A DNA stretch of 53,095 bases from an uncultured Lachnospiraceae bacterium. Its GTDB lineage: Bacteria; Bacillota; Clostridia; Lachnospirales; Lachnospiraceae. Positions 33,931 through 41,056 of the stretch are shown here, piece by piece. The stretch is taken from NCBI GenBank assembly GCA_947593655.1, contig CANQDS010000005.1, positions 1 through 53,095 on the forward strand. The letters are read 5' to 3'. Each line of letters opens with the position of its first letter. Position 1 is the stretch's first letter. The translations under genes were made by a program, and so were the position numbers. Below the pieces are notes generated by a model that was not told where the DNA came from, ran no database searches, and saw only the letters and a list, made by a program, of their open reading frames with translations.

Positions 33931-33945
33931 CGGAAGATTCTTCCG
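33931..33945. promoter_or_regulatory. Palindrome between divergent recombinase and cassette promoters
   Basis: CGGAAGA and TCTTCCG are perfect 7-bp arms around one base, 11 bp upstream of the leftward -35 box. Operator-like; the bound protein is unknown. Confidence 0.45.
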
Positions 33946-34044
33946 GATTTTCTAATTTTATCAAAATTTTTAATAAAAAGAATGAAAAAATATGTCATAA
34001 TAAGAATAAAATTTGATAAATGGTCAGGAAAGGGGTCAAAAATC

Positions 34045-35178
34045 ATGTCGAGAAAAGGCGAAAATATCAGAAAACGGAAAGACGGGAGATGGGAAGGGCG
34101 CTACACCGAGCATACGGCGGACGGCCGCAAGGTGCGTTCGATTTATGCACATTCCTACACGGAGGCCAGACGGAAACTTACCGCTGCCAAAGCGGCGTAT
34201 CTGCAATCGGCGGAAAACGGCAAAGCCGCATTTACGGCGGCGGAACGCACAGTTACCGTAGAAAAAGCCGCCGCTGCGTGGTTAGCGGAGGTGCGCGTCA
34301 CAAAAAAATATTCCACTTATATGAAATACCTGAGTGTCTATGAATCCCATATTCAAAAGGAATTGGGGAAAACGCGGATTGTGCAGTTTTCTTCGGATTG
34401 CGTCAAAAAAGCCTTAAAAAGCGATCATTCGGACAGCATTCGGAAAAGCATTTACTGTGTTCTGAATCATATTTTATCTTATTCTTCCATTCATTATCAT
34501 ACGCCCATGTTTCCGTTAAAACAGGAAATCAGCCCGAAGAAGCGCGAACCGGTTAAAATTCTGAACAGTTCGGAACAGAAAAAACTTTTATGCTTTCTGT
34601 ATCAGAATATGGATCCGGCGAAACTGGGAATCCTGATCTGTTTGTCGACCGGGCTGCGGCTGGGCGAGATCAGCAGCCTGAAATGGTCGGATATCGATCT
34701 GGAAAACGGAATGCTCCGGGTAAACCGCACCGTTTCCAGATGCCGAACCGAGCAGGGAAGTAAAAAGACCATGCTGATGGAAACCGCGCCGAAAACCGCT
34801 TGTTCCAGACGGGAAATCCCGATTCCGGACGCGCTTTTACAGCAGTTGTCCCTGTTTCGCCAAAGCCGCGGGGAATATCTGGTGAACGGAGAAAAACCGA
34901 TGGATCCCCGGACGTATCAGAATAAATTTAAAAGTTATCTCAAAGAAGCGGGAATCGAGAACACGCATTTTCATGTTCTGCGCCATACGTTTGCGACGAA
35001 CTGCATCAGCAGCGGCGCGGATGTCAAAAGCGTCAGCGAGATGCTGGGGCACGCCAGCGTCAGGATCACGCTGGACCGCTATGTGCATCCGGCGATGGAA
35101 ACCAAACGCGCGTATTTAAATTCGCTTTCTTCTATTTATGGTCAGTATGCGGGTCAGACTGTGCCAAATGATCTGTAA
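34045..35178 (+). CDS. Tyrosine recombinase (site-specific integrase/invertase)
   Basis: A 377-residue phage-type integrase. The N-terminal RKRKDGRWEGRYTEH segment is the AP2-like arm-binding type, then a SAM-like core-binding domain (about residues 75 to 165), then the catalytic domain. Catalytic residues: Arg in STGLRLGEIS, the HxxR in HFHVLRHTFAT, His in LGHASVRITLDRY, and nucleophile Tyr in DRYVH. The ATG at 34045 follows GGAAAGGGG; the open frame runs upstream to the left recombination site but is AT-rich without a ribosome site. No excisionase or other mobile-element genes accompany it. It sits between two inverted core-type sites, so DNA inversion is its most likely job. Confidence 0.93.
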   Translation: MSRKGENIRKRKDGRWEGRYTEHTADGRKVRSIYAHSYTEARRKLTAAKAAYLQSAENGKAAFTAAERTVTVEKAAAAWLAEVRVTKKYSTYMKYLSVYESHIQKELGKTRIVQFSSDCVKKALKSDHSDSIRKSIYCVLNHILSYSSIHYHTPMFPLKQEISPKKREPVKILNSSEQKKLLCFLYQNMDPAKLGILICLSTGLRLGEISSLKWSDIDLENGMLRVNRTVSRCRTEQGSKKTMLMETAPKTACSRREIPIPDALLQQLSLFRQSRGEYLVNGEKPMDPRTYQNKFKSYLKEAGIENTHFHVLRHTFATNCISSGADVKSVSEMLGHASVRITLDRYVHPAMETKRAYLNSLSSIYGQYAGQTVPNDL

Positions 35179-35199
35179 AAAGGGCATTTCTGCATTTTT

Positions 35200-35222
35200 T
35201 CGCAGATTGGCATAATCTGCGA
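35200..35222. repeat. Right recombination site candidate (IR-R)
   Basis: Arms TCGCAGATT and AATCTGCGA around GGCAT, the exact reverse complement of the site at 33811-33833. Preceded by T6 and not followed by a T-run, so it is a poor terminator for rightward RNA. Confidence 0.85.
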
Positions 35223-35263
35223 AATCCGAAAGCACACGTTCTCCTATCGGTCTGAAATACAGG

Positions 35264-37258
35264 ATGTGTATGTATATGGGACTGAATTTATACCAGCATA
35301 ACCAAACTGCATATGAAGCCGCGGACCGCCTTATGGAGGAAACCGGGAAAGCCGCAGTCATCCATCCAACCGGGACCGGAAAGTCGCTGATCGCGTTTCG
35401 CCTGGCGGAAGAGCATCCGAACCAGAAACTGCTCTGGCTTGCACCGAGTGCGTATATTTTTCAAACGCAGCTGGAAAACCTCAAACGGATGCAGAGTGAA
35501 GAAGTTTCGTTTCCGAATATCCGTTTTCTGACGTATGCGAAGCTGACGGCGGAGACGGGAGAAAAAGAAACCGCAGAAGCGGAAAGGATGGAAGCGAAAG
35601 AAAAAATTACAGTGGCAGGAAGCGGGACGGGAAAAGAAAAAATTATAGCGGCAGAAAGCAGAATGGGAAAAACATCAGAGGAAGCGCCGGATTATATTGT
35701 ACTGGACGAGTTCCACCGGTGCGGCGCATCCGAATGGGGAAAAAGCGTAAAGAAGCTGCTGGCGCGTTATCCCAAGGCGAAAGTTCTCGGACTTTCCGCG
35801 ACAAATATCCGCTATCTGGATGGGCAGCGGGATATGGCGGAGGAATTGTTTGAAGGGAATATCGCTTCGGAGATGACGCTGGGAGAGGCAATCGCCAAAA
35901 AGATTCTGCCGGCCCCTACTTATGTGATTTCCATGTATTCCTATCAGGGAGAATTAAAGAATCTGGAGCAAAGAATTGCGGTCTCAAAAAATCCAGAGCT
36001 CCGGAAAGAAAATGAAAAGATTTTGGAAGAGCTGAAGCGGACGCTCGAAAATGCCGAAGGGCTGGATCGGATCTTTGCCGGGCATATGCAGAAAAAAGAC
36101 GGAAAATACATTGTTTTCTGTTCCGGAAAAGCCCATATGGAAGAGATGACCGCCGCAAGCCGGGAATGGTTTCGGCTGGTGGACAAAAAACCGCATATTT
36201 ACCGGGCAGTATACGACGATCCGCAGAGCAACCGCGAATTTCGGGCGTTTCAGGAGGACGGCAGCTGCCATTTGAAACTGCTGTTCTGCATCGATATGCT
36301 GAACGAGGGCGTTCATGTGGAGGATATCGACGGCGTGATCCTGCTTCGGCCTACGGTTTCCCCGATCCTGTATCTGCAGCAGATCGGAAGGAGCTTATCC
36401 GCGGGGAAAAAGAAGCAGCCGGTAATTTTTGACATTGTCAATAATTTTGACAATCTGTACTCGATTGACTGCCTGAAAAACGAGATCGAAGATGCGTTTG
36501 CACGGATGCCGGATCTGGCGGCGGAAAAAAGAAAGTTCTATGAGACGTTCCGGATCGTGGATGAGGCGCGGGACTGCCGGATGCTGTTCGACCGGCTGGC
36601 GAAAAATCTGTCCGCTTCCTGGGAAGTTTACTACCGGGCGGCGGAATGTTACCGGAAAACTTACGGAAATCTCTGCCCGCCGAAATCTTATGTGACGCCG
36701 GAAGGGCTTCCGCTGGGCTCCTGGCTGATGACGCAGCGCCGGATCCGCCTCGGAAGGACGGCCGGGAATTTAAGCGGCGAGCAGATCAGGCGGCTGGACG
36801 ATCTGGGAATGGAATGGGAGAGCGGTTCGGAGCGCAGTTTCCGGCGGGGCTATGATGCGCTGAAACAGTATGTGCAGAAAAACGGGAATGCCGATGTGAA
36901 AGCGTCCTACGTTGCCGAAGACGGTTTTGCACTGGGAAAATGGATGACCAACATCCGACAGAACCGGAATCTGAATCGGGAGCAGGAAGCAGCGCTGGAG
37001 CAGCTGGGCATGGTCTGGGATCAGCGCAGCCGCCAGTGGGAGAGGAATTTTCACGCGGCGGAGGAATATTACCGGCAGCACGGAAATCTTCTGGTGCCGC
37101 AGAACTACCGGACTAAGGAGGGCGTTTCCCTCGGACTCTGGGTGGCGAACCAGCGCAGGATTTATGAAGGGAAGAAGCGGGGGGCAGCGCCGCTGGGAGA
37201 ACTGCGGATCAAAAGGCTGGACGGGATCGGGATGGTCTGGAAGAAAGAACAAGTGTAG
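35264..37258 (+). CDS. SF2 DEAD/DEAH-box helicase with three helicase-associated (HA) repeats
   Basis: A 664-residue ATP-driven nucleic-acid translocase. Walker A HPTGTGKS (about residues 34 to 41), DEFH box (VLDEFHRCG), LGLSATNI (motif III), and helicase C motifs IDMLNEGVHVEDIDGVILLRPT and YLQQIGRSL are intact. Three HA modules follow, from about residues 453, 524 and 592, each ending in a GM(E/V)W motif. A low-complexity insert with a 36-bp tandem duplication precedes the DEFH box. ATGs at 35264, 35270 and 35276 are all possible; AGGA spacing suits 35270. It lies 42 bases right of the cassette and its stop is three bases before the sugar transferase, so it leads the polysaccharide operon. 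Target unknown. Confidence 0.88.
   Translation: MCMYMGLNLYQHNQTAYEAADRLMEETGKAAVIHPTGTGKSLIAFRLAEEHPNQKLLWLAPSAYIFQTQLENLKRMQSEEVSFPNIRFLTYAKLTAETGEKETAEAERMEAKEKITVAGSGTGKEKIIAAESRMGKTSEEAPDYIVLDEFHRCGASEWGKSVKKLLARYPKAKVLGLSATNIRYLDGQRDMAEELFEGNIASEMTLGEAIAKKILPAPTYVISMYSYQGELKNLEQRIAVSKNPELRKENEKILEELKRTLENAEGLDRIFAGHMQKKDGKYIVFCSGKAHMEEMTAASREWFRLVDKKPHIYRAVYDDPQSNREFRAFQEDGSCHLKLLFCIDMLNEGVHVEDIDGVILLRPTVSPILYLQQIGRSLSAGKKKQPVIFDIVNNFDNLYSIDCLKNEIEDAFARMPDLAAEKRKFYETFRIVDEARDCRMLFDRLAKNLSASWEVYYRAAECYRKTYGNLCPPKSYVTPEGLPLGSWLMTQRRIRLGRTAGNLSGEQIRRLDDLGMEWESGSERSFRRGYDALKQYVQKNGNADVKASYVAEDGFALGKWMTNIRQNRNLNREQEAALEQLGMVWDQRSRQWERNFHAAEEYYRQHGNLLVPQNYRTKEGVSLGLWVANQRRIYEGKKRGAAPLGELRIKRLDGIGMVWKKEQV
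35597..35667 (+). repeat. In-frame 36-bp tandem duplication in the helicase gene
   Basis: Two imperfect copies starting AAAGAAAAAATTA and ending in (A/G)(C/A)(G/A)GGG-like sequence. They encode the insert KEKITVAGSGTG / KEKIIAAESRMG. Confidence 0.75.
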
Positions 37259-37261
37259 AGG

Positions 37262-38644
37262 ATGGAAAATAAAAGGATAACCAATACGACAAAGTTTTTC
37301 TTGTGCATATGGAATATCGGGTTGTTTGCCGCGATCTGGTTCTGGTTTTATGACCAGCTGGCATTTGATAAATACTGGTTCTATGGGGGGATTGCTTCCG
37401 TTGGATTATATGCGGTGATCTATCTTTTTTTCTGCCATATTTACCATGCGTTCCGGATTGCTTCAACCTATATTGGGGACACCATATTCGGACAGGTGAT
37501 CGCGTTTGGGATCGCTGACATTATTTTATATGTGGAATGCTGCTTAATGTACAATCACTATGCAAATGTGATTCCGGGAGCAGTTACCGCATTGGTTCAG
37601 ATCGCGGGAACATCCGTCATTATCGCGCTTGCCAAAAAGCTGCTTATGATATATGTGCGGCCGAAAAAGACGCTGCTGATCTATGGAAATGCAGTAACCC
37701 GCGGCATGGCGGAACAGTTTGCCGGGCGGCTTTTGGAAAAATATGATCATCTGTTTGATATCTGTTATATGGAAAACGAAGAGATCCGGGAATCGCATTT
37801 ACAGGAACTGATGGGGCAGAGCGAAGCGGTCCTGCTTTATGAAGTTTCCGGGGAAAAACGCGAAAATTACATGAAACTCTGCACAGAGGAGAAAAAGTAT
37901 TTTTACTTTACTCCGCGGATTGAAGATATCCTCTGTCAGGGCTCTTCCGCGAAAAATCTGCTGGATACGCCTTTGCTGAAATATGACTATAATTATGAAT
38001 CGGTATCCGGATACTTAGGAAAGCGTTTTCTGGATATTCTGCTGGCTTTGATTTTTCTCATTATTCTGTCACCGATCTTTTTGATCGTGGCCGTCTGTAT
38101 TAAGTTAGAAGACCGCGGGCCGGTTTTCTACAAACAGAAGCGCTGCACGAAAGATGAGAAAATATTTGAAATATTAAAATTTCGAAGTATGGTCGTGGAT
38201 GCGGAAAAAGATGGTGTTACGCCATGCAGAGGAAACGACAGCCGCGTCACAAAAGTGGGAAAAGTGATCCGGGCGGCGCGTATGGACGAGCTGCCACAAC
38301 TTATCAATATTTTAAAAGGTGATATGAGCTTCGTAGGCCCGCGGCCGGAACGGATCGAACATGTGATGCAGTATAAAAAAGAAATTCCGGAGTTTACCTA
38401 CCGCCACCGAGTCAAAGGCGGATTGACCGGATACGCGCAGATTTTTGGAAAATATAATACATCCGCGTATGATAAGCTCCGCCTGGATTTAATGTATATC
38501 GAGAATCAGTCGCTTTTTCTGGATCTGAAAATTCTGATGCTGACATTTAAGATCATTTTTAAAGCAGAAAGCACAGAAGGGTTTGATGAAGAAAAAAGCG
38601 AAGAAATGAACCGGAAAACCAAGAAACTGGAAAGTATGGAATAA
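37262..38644 (+). CDS. Polyprenyl glycosylphosphotransferase (initiating sugar transferase)
   Basis: A 460-residue membrane enzyme that transfers sugar-1-phosphate from a UDP-sugar to undecaprenyl phosphate, starting repeat-unit synthesis at the inner membrane face. The N-terminus has about four to five membrane helices and a CoA-binding-like domain (KTLLIYGNAVTRGMAEQFAGRL). The catalytic half begins at GKRFLDILLALIFLIILSPIFLIVA and carries GPVFYKQKRCTKDEKIFEILKFRSM, RMDELPQLINILKGDMSFVGPRPE, and RHRVKGGLTGYAQIFGKYNTS. WbaP/CpsE class; the sugar cannot be told. The start lies three bases after the helicase stop. Confidence 0.95.
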   Translation: MENKRITNTTKFFLCIWNIGLFAAIWFWFYDQLAFDKYWFYGGIASVGLYAVIYLFFCHIYHAFRIASTYIGDTIFGQVIAFGIADIILYVECCLMYNHYANVIPGAVTALVQIAGTSVIIALAKKLLMIYVRPKKTLLIYGNAVTRGMAEQFAGRLLEKYDHLFDICYMENEEIRESHLQELMGQSEAVLLYEVSGEKRENYMKLCTEEKKYFYFTPRIEDILCQGSSAKNLLDTPLLKYDYNYESVSGYLGKRFLDILLALIFLIILSPIFLIVAVCIKLEDRGPVFYKQKRCTKDEKIFEILKFRSMVVDAEKDGVTPCRGNDSRVTKVGKVIRAARMDELPQLINILKGDMSFVGPRPERIEHVMQYKKEIPEFTYRHRVKGGLTGYAQIFGKYNTSAYDKLRLDLMYIENQSLFLDLKILMLTFKIIFKAESTEGFDEEKSEEMNRKTKKLESME

Positions 38645-38701
38645 AAGATTTGATCTGTCTGAATTGTCGCCCTGCCGCATTCAGCCGGATCAATGGTAAT
38701 A

Positions 38702-38752
38702 GGGGATGCTGCAATCCGCCCAAGGGACGGAGTGGCGAAGCATACCCTTTTT
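38702..38752 (+). promoter_or_regulatory. Nested hairpin with T-run upstream of loaP (terminator/antitermination element candidate)
   Basis: An outer stem pairs GGG-ATGCT (38702-38710, with one internal mismatch) with AGCAT-CCC (38739-38747); an inner stem pairs TCCG plus CC with GG plus CGGA. TTTTT follows directly. Located in the 146-base gap between the sugar transferase and the NusG paralogue. LoaP proteins in other Firmicutes act through an RNA hairpin in operon leaders; this is a candidate for such an element. Confidence 0.55.
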
Positions 38753-38790
38753 CAGGAAATGGTTTTTATAGCGGGCAGAGGAGGACAGAT

Positions 38791-39300
38791 ATGTGGTATG
38801 TGATTCAGGTGCGGACCGGAACCGAGGAGCGGATCCGCCTGCAATGCAGACAGAAGATCCGGCCGTCGGTCATGAGACGCTGCGTGATTCCGTATTATGA
38901 AAAAATGCGCAGATATGAGGGCGCGTGGCATAAAGAAGAAAAGGTGCTGTTTCCGGGATATGTGTTTCTGGTGAGCGACGACGTTGATCAATTGTTTCAT
39001 TCTTTGAAAAAAGTCATCGGCTTAACGAAGCTGATCGGAACCGGACAGGAGATCGTTCCGCTGACAATGCAGGAAATTGCCCTGATTAAAAAATTGTGCG
39101 GGGATGCGGAACTGGCGGAAATCTCGCAGGGGCTGATACAGGGCGGGAAGATCAAAGTTACCTGTGGTCCGCTTCAGGGATTGGAAGGCTGCATCCGGCG
39201 TATCGACCGGCATAAGAGAGTCGCATATCTGGAACTGGAGATGATGGGAAGGCTGGTGGAAACACAGGTTGGGTTGGAGGTTCTGGCGAAGGATGGGTAG
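38791..39300 (+). CDS. loaP: NusG-family processive antiterminator, LoaP-like
   Basis: A 169-residue specialised NusG paralogue that rides RNA polymerase and suppresses termination across long biosynthetic operons. The NGN domain starts MWYVIQVRTGTEERIRLQC and contains LFPGYVFLVSDD; the C-terminal KOW domain is IKVTCGPLQGLEGCIRRIDRHKRVAYLELEMMGRLVETQVGLEVL. The ATG at 38791 follows AGAGGAGG; the earlier in-frame start at 38650 has none. Position near the start of a polysaccharide locus is typical for LoaP and its Bacteroides analogue UpxY. Housekeeping NusG is excluded by context and divergence. Confidence 0.9.
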   Translation: MWYVIQVRTGTEERIRLQCRQKIRPSVMRRCVIPYYEKMRRYEGAWHKEEKVLFPGYVFLVSDDVDQLFHSLKKVIGLTKLIGTGQEIVPLTMQEIALIKKLCGDAELAEISQGLIQGGKIKVTCGPLQGLEGCIRRIDRHKRVAYLELEMMGRLVETQVGLEVLAKDG

Positions 39301-39326
39301 GAGGAGAGGAAGTGGTATGAAAGTGA

Positions 39327-40100
39327 CATGAAAGTTTATTTATTGTAGTTATTGATGAATGGGATGTGATTTTTCGTGAGGCAAAAGAAGACAAGGAAGC
39401 GCAGCAAGCATATATTTCCCTGCTGCGAGGATTGTTTAAAGGAGAGCAGTCTAAGGATTTTATCAGTCTTGCATATATTACAGGTATTCTTCCAATCAAG
39501 AAATATAAGAGCGAATTCGCATTAAATAATTTTGACGAATTTACAATGATCAATGCGGATATGCTTGCGGAGTATGTCGGATTTACAGAGCAGGAGGTAA
39601 AATCGCTTTGTGAGGAATATGGGATGGATTTCTCCGAGATGAAGCGATGGTATGATGGATATCGGCTGGATAATTCCGTACATGTGTATAATCCAAAATC
39701 CGTTACTGATGCAATCCGGCGGAAAAAAATTGCAAATTATTGGACGAATACGGTGGCATATGAATCTCTGAAAGACTATATCAGTATGAATTTTGACGGT
39801 TTGCGGGATTCTATTGTACAAATGATCGCAGGAGAAAGCTGCCGGATTAATACAAATACATTTGAGAATGATTTGACCAGTTTTAAAAGTCGTGATGATG
39901 TGCTTACGGTGCTGATTCATTTAGGATATTTGACATACAATAATGACACGCAGGAAGCGCGTATTCCGAATGAAGAAGTCCGGACGGCATTTACGAATGC
40001 TGTGCAGGGAACGGATTGGCTGGTTGGAATTAGTTATGATGAAGTGACAAAACAGCATGACTGTGTCATTGAAGAGTGGCAGAAAGATGAAGTATCGTAG
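39327..40100 (+). pseudogene. Remnant of AAA-ATPase-like/PD-(D/E)XK nuclease family protein
   Basis: The frame opens just before a Walker B (FIVVIDEWDVIFREAKEDKEAQQAY), so the Walker A part is missing. The middle matches the AAA-ATPase-like family (GEQSKDFISLAYITGILPIKKYKSEFALNNFDEFTM, EMKRWYDGYRL, VYNPKSV, YWTNTVAYESL). Near 40020 the sequence jumps from NAVQGTDW, mid-protein in the family, straight to LVGISYDEVTKQHDCVIEEW, the family's extreme C-terminus. The nuclease core is therefore deleted. Both defects suggest a dead gene. An in-frame GTG at 39366 could start a 244-residue protein, but it would lack ATP binding and catalysis. Confidence 0.8.
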
Positions 40101-40143
40101 GATATAAATTTTAAGATAAAAACAATAAGGTTGTTTTAGGAAA

Positions 40144-40168
40144 AAGAAGCTGAAAGGCTTCTTTTTTT
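40144..40168 (+). terminator. Rho-independent terminator inside the polysaccharide locus
   Basis: AGAAGC and GCTTCT arms with a TGAAAG-type loop, preceded by A5 and followed by T7. Because glycosyltransferase genes continue on the same strand beyond it, it is a natural place for LoaP antitermination. Confidence 0.85.
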
Positions 40169-40190
40169 GTGTGGGAAATGGGGCAGAGGA

Positions 40191-41024
40191 ATGTTATTTG
40201 AAAATGAATATCAGTATAGTGTTTTGATGTCAGTATATTATAAAGAAAAGGCTGAATATTTAAGAATTGCCATGCAGAGTATGTTTGATCAGACGATGCC
40301 AACTAATGATTTTGTTTTGGTATGTGATGGACAGCTAACTGATGAACTTGATGCTGTCATTAATGAAATGACAATACGTTATCCTGACATTTTAAATGTT
40401 GTAAGGCTTGCACGAAATAGAGGATTGGGGAATGCGCTTAATGAAGGGTTAAGGCGTTGTAAAAATGAACTTGTAGCAAGAATGGACAGCGATGATATTT
40501 CTTTGCCGGATAGATGTGAAAAGCAGTTGAAAGTATTTAAAAATGATAGCGATCTTGTCATGTTGGGAACATCTATAAAGACTTTTAGTGAAAAAGGGGA
40601 GGGAATAGTTAGACCTGTAAAATCAGATTTGACAGAAATAAAACACATAATGCAGCGTGGAAGTGCTTTCCATCATCCTACAGTCATGTTTAAGAAGAAC
40701 GTAGTTTTGGCATGTGGTGGATACGATCCATTATTGATAAGGCGTCAGGATTACGATTTGTTTTCAAAAATAATACATAATGGTTATAAAACAAGTAATA
40801 TTAATGAAGTTCTTTTGATGTACAGGGCAGATGCAGACTGGATTTCGAGAAATAAAAACATGGAAACTTGTAAAACAAAAATGATAGTTCAGAAAAGAAT
40901 CCTTATCAGGAAAGATTGTTCTTTCATAGATTATATGATTGTCTGGATAGAGACAGTAGCAATAAGGATTTTACCTGAAAAAATATATGAAAAGATATAT
41001 TGCAAGTTAAAGGGAACAGCATGA
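40191..41024 (+). CDS. Glycosyltransferase family 2
   Basis: A 277-residue GT-A fold transferase adding a sugar to the lipid-linked repeat unit. Family features: YSVLMSVYYKEKAEYLRIAMQSMFDQT, the nucleotide-binding RLARNRGLGNALNEGL, the metal-binding DSDD (ARMDSDDISLPDRCEKQ), HHPTVMFKK, and RRQDYDLFSKII. The ATG at 40191 gives the usual N-terminus; GAGGA lies very close to it, and an upstream GTG at 40167 sits inside the terminator. First gene of the AT-rich part. Confidence 0.9.
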   Translation: MLFENEYQYSVLMSVYYKEKAEYLRIAMQSMFDQTMPTNDFVLVCDGQLTDELDAVINEMTIRYPDILNVVRLARNRGLGNALNEGLRRCKNELVARMDSDDISLPDRCEKQLKVFKNDSDLVMLGTSIKTFSEKGEGIVRPVKSDLTEIKHIMQRGSAFHHPTVMFKKNVVLACGGYDPLLIRRQDYDLFSKIIHNGYKTSNINEVLLMYRADADWISRNKNMETCKTKMIVQKRILIRKDCSFIDYMIVWIETVAIRILPEKIYEKIYCKLKGTA

Positions 41025-41056
41025 TGATATTGTAGAATTTGAGAGGAATTAAAATA

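Larger units (their letters stand above)
33811..35222. mobile_element. Predicted invertible promoter cassette with its own tyrosine recombinase
   Basis: The 1412-bp segment is bounded by perfect 23-bp inverted sites and contains one recombinase gene plus a promoter that points out through the left site. Inverted, not direct, orientation of the asymmetric centres (ATGCC against GGCAT) predicts inversion rather than excision. The segment lies between a radical SAM gene and a polysaccharide locus headed by a helicase. In the orientation shown, the promoter faces away from that locus. Confidence 0.75.

Noticed and set aside
33820..34044. N-terminal extension of the recombinase from 33820
   Set aside because: It begins inside the left recombination site, is AT-rich and hydrophobic with no ribosome site, and the normal integrase N-terminus starts at 34045.
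33811..35222. attL/attR of an integrated element
   Set aside because: Integration leaves direct repeats. These sites are inverted by their centre sequence, and the segment carries no other mobile-element genes.
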